The position numbers and the translations under genes were made by a program. DNA of 6,652 nt from CAZAGT01 sp964484515 (GTDB taxonomy: Bacteria > Desulfobacterota > DSM-4660 > Desulfatiglandales > HGW-15), in the NCBI GenBank assembly GCA_964484515.1, contig CAZAGT010000297.1, positions 1 to 6,652 on the forward strand, in the 5' to 3' direction. Below, in pieces: positions 5,725 to 6,652 of this stretch (its first letter is position 1; each line of letters begins with the position of its first letter). A model generated the notes under the pieces. The model saw nothing but the letters and a program-made list of their open reading frames with translations, did no database searches and was not told the origin of the DNA.

Positions 5725-6652
5725 ATTCAAACACCGTCAGGTTCGTCCGATGCTCGGCGATGAAATCCCAATCGTAGCCGACTCCGAGTCCCGGTCCCTG
5801 AGGCACCTGGACGCACCCGTCTGCGTCGATCGCGTCAAGGCTGTCCCGGTAGCCCTCCTTGAAGATCGGCGGGTGCGGCACGAGGGGCGCTTTGGGGTGA
5901 ACGAGGGCCATCTCGTAGTAGTTACTATTGTGGATCGCGGCCATGAGGTGCCGACGCTCCGGACCCGCCGGGGCGTGCAACTCGACATCAAGGCCGAAAC
6001 CTTCAGCCGCGTGGGCGATCTTCATGACACCGGTGATCCCGCCGTCCGTGTCTGGGTCACCCCTCACAAAATCGGTGCCGTCGGCGACGATAAAATCGAC
6101 GTGCGGCTCGAGTCCTCGCAGATGCTCGAGCTGAAGGAGGGGCGTCTTAACCAGGTGTCGCAGCTTGCGGTGGGCAAAGGCAGAGATACCCCCGTCTCGA
6201 AAAGGGTCTTCCCACCACAGGAACTTTTCTTCGTCGCAAGCCCAACCGATCTTGAGCGCATCTCCAAAGGTGTTGATGGCACAATAGGGGTCCAACATCA
6301 GATCCATCTTGCCCCCCACCCGCTGGCCGACGGCGTGAATGGTGGCCACGTGACGCTCGATCGGCGCTTCGACCCAGGGATGGATCTTGAAGGCCCGATA
6401 CCCCATTTCAAGGCACTGCTCGGCAAAATCGGCAAATTCCTCCGGGCTGCTGAGCCCGCCGGGTTGGGTGTCACCCACGTACGTGCTGGCATAACAGGGA
6501 ATGCGGGTCCGGTTTCCGCCCAGAAGTTCGTAGATCGGGGCATTGTAGTATTTGCCGGCCAGATCCCAGAGGGCGATGTCCACCATATTCATGCCCATCC
6601 GCGCCTGCTGGCGCAACGTCAGCTTGAGTTTGTTGTAGATCCCTTCCCGGTC
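5723..6652 (-). CDS. Mandelate racemase/muconate lactonizing enzyme family protein, 5' end beyond window
   Basis: This enolase-superfamily enzyme abstracts the proton alpha to a carboxylate; family members are racemases, cycloisomerases or acid-sugar dehydratases. The frame is open to the window edge (309 residues visible), so about the first 80-100 residues of a usual 380-400 are missing. In visible numbering from the edge: FKIH (K89, H91) at the second-strand base position; metal ligands D121 (LMLDPY), E148 (WWEDP) and E176 (LEHL); the Asp-His dyad as D199 before GGITG and H226 (VELHAP); and a glutamate near 247 (NYYEM). The C-terminus GPGLGVGYDWDFI is typical of dehydratase-like members. 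The KxH in place of the common KxK argues against mandelate racemase itself. The exact substrate cannot be assigned. It is likely the first visible gene of the minus-strand cluster. Confidence 0.9.
   Translation of the reverse strand, partial: DREGIYNKLKLTLRQQARMGMNMVDIALWDLAGKYYNAPIYELLGGNRTRIPCYASTYVGDTQPGGLSSPEEFADFAEQCLEMGYRAFKIHPWVEAPIERHVATIHAVGQRVGGKMDLMLDPYCAINTFGDALKIGWACDEEKFLWWEDPFRDGGISAFAHRKLRHLVKTPLLQLEHLRGLEPHVDFIVADGTDFVRGDPDTDGGITGVMKIAHAAEGFGLDVELHAPAGPERRHLMAAIHNSNYYEMALVHPKAPLVPHPPIFKEGYRDSLDAIDADGCVQVPQGPGLGVGYDWDFIAEHRTNLTVFE

Noticed and set aside
5415..5777. Plus-strand 120-residue ORF across the intergenic gap
   Set aside because: It runs into the well-supported enolase-family gene on the other strand, has no recognisable domain, and its start is inside the inverted-repeat arm; its length is explained by the GC-rich antisense frame.

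Overview
The window (6,652 bases, GC moderately above half, no rRNA, tRNA, CRISPR array or transposase seen) looks like chromosomal DNA of a Gram-negative bacterium. A probable lipoprotein signal on the methionine sulfoxide reductase, together with the mix of small-molecule methyltransferase, sulfotransferase and acid-sugar-type enzymes, would fit an environmental proteobacterium, perhaps of the Desulfobacterota/deltaproteobacterial kind. That placement is an impression from the proteins, not a demonstrated assignment.

Layout, left to right. (1) 110-826: a class I SAM-dependent methyltransferase on the minus strand (TTG start), followed directly by a perfect 12-bp hairpin. (2) 827-1178: a divergent intergenic region with a palindrome (983-1003) and two mutually exclusive short hairpins before a T-rich tract (1021-1078). 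(3) 1179-2330: a plus-strand fused MsrA-MsrB with a lipobox-like N-terminus and very few cysteines. (4) 2357-5353: three minus-strand genes read in the order ketopantoate-reductase-like enzyme, O-methyltransferase, sulfotransferase. The last two overlap by 11 bases, so they are very likely co-translated. (5) 5354-5722: a gap in the operon that holds a weak promoter, three copies of the 8-base palindrome TTCATGAA, an imperfect long inverted repeat (5412-5530) and a small zinc-ribbon-like ORF (5526-5711) behind a very strong ribosome binding site. (6) 5723-6652: the C-terminal three quarters or so of an enolase-superfamily (mandelate racemase/muconate lactonizing) enzyme, cut by the window edge.

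How the genes may work together. The five minus-strand enzymes (or near-enzymes) from 6652 down to 2357 could form one pathway. An enolase-superfamily enzyme often dehydrates a hydroxy acid to a 2-keto acid, a ketopantoate-reductase-like protein reduces 2-keto acids with NADPH, and the methyl- and sulfotransferase then decorate a hydroxyl group. This is inference from gene order and family chemistry; no substrate can be read from the sequence. MsrAB converges on this cluster and is probably an independent protein-repair gene of the cell envelope. The least ordinary stretch is 5412-5724, where a truncated or decayed gene, a long inverted repeat and a repeated palindrome lie together.
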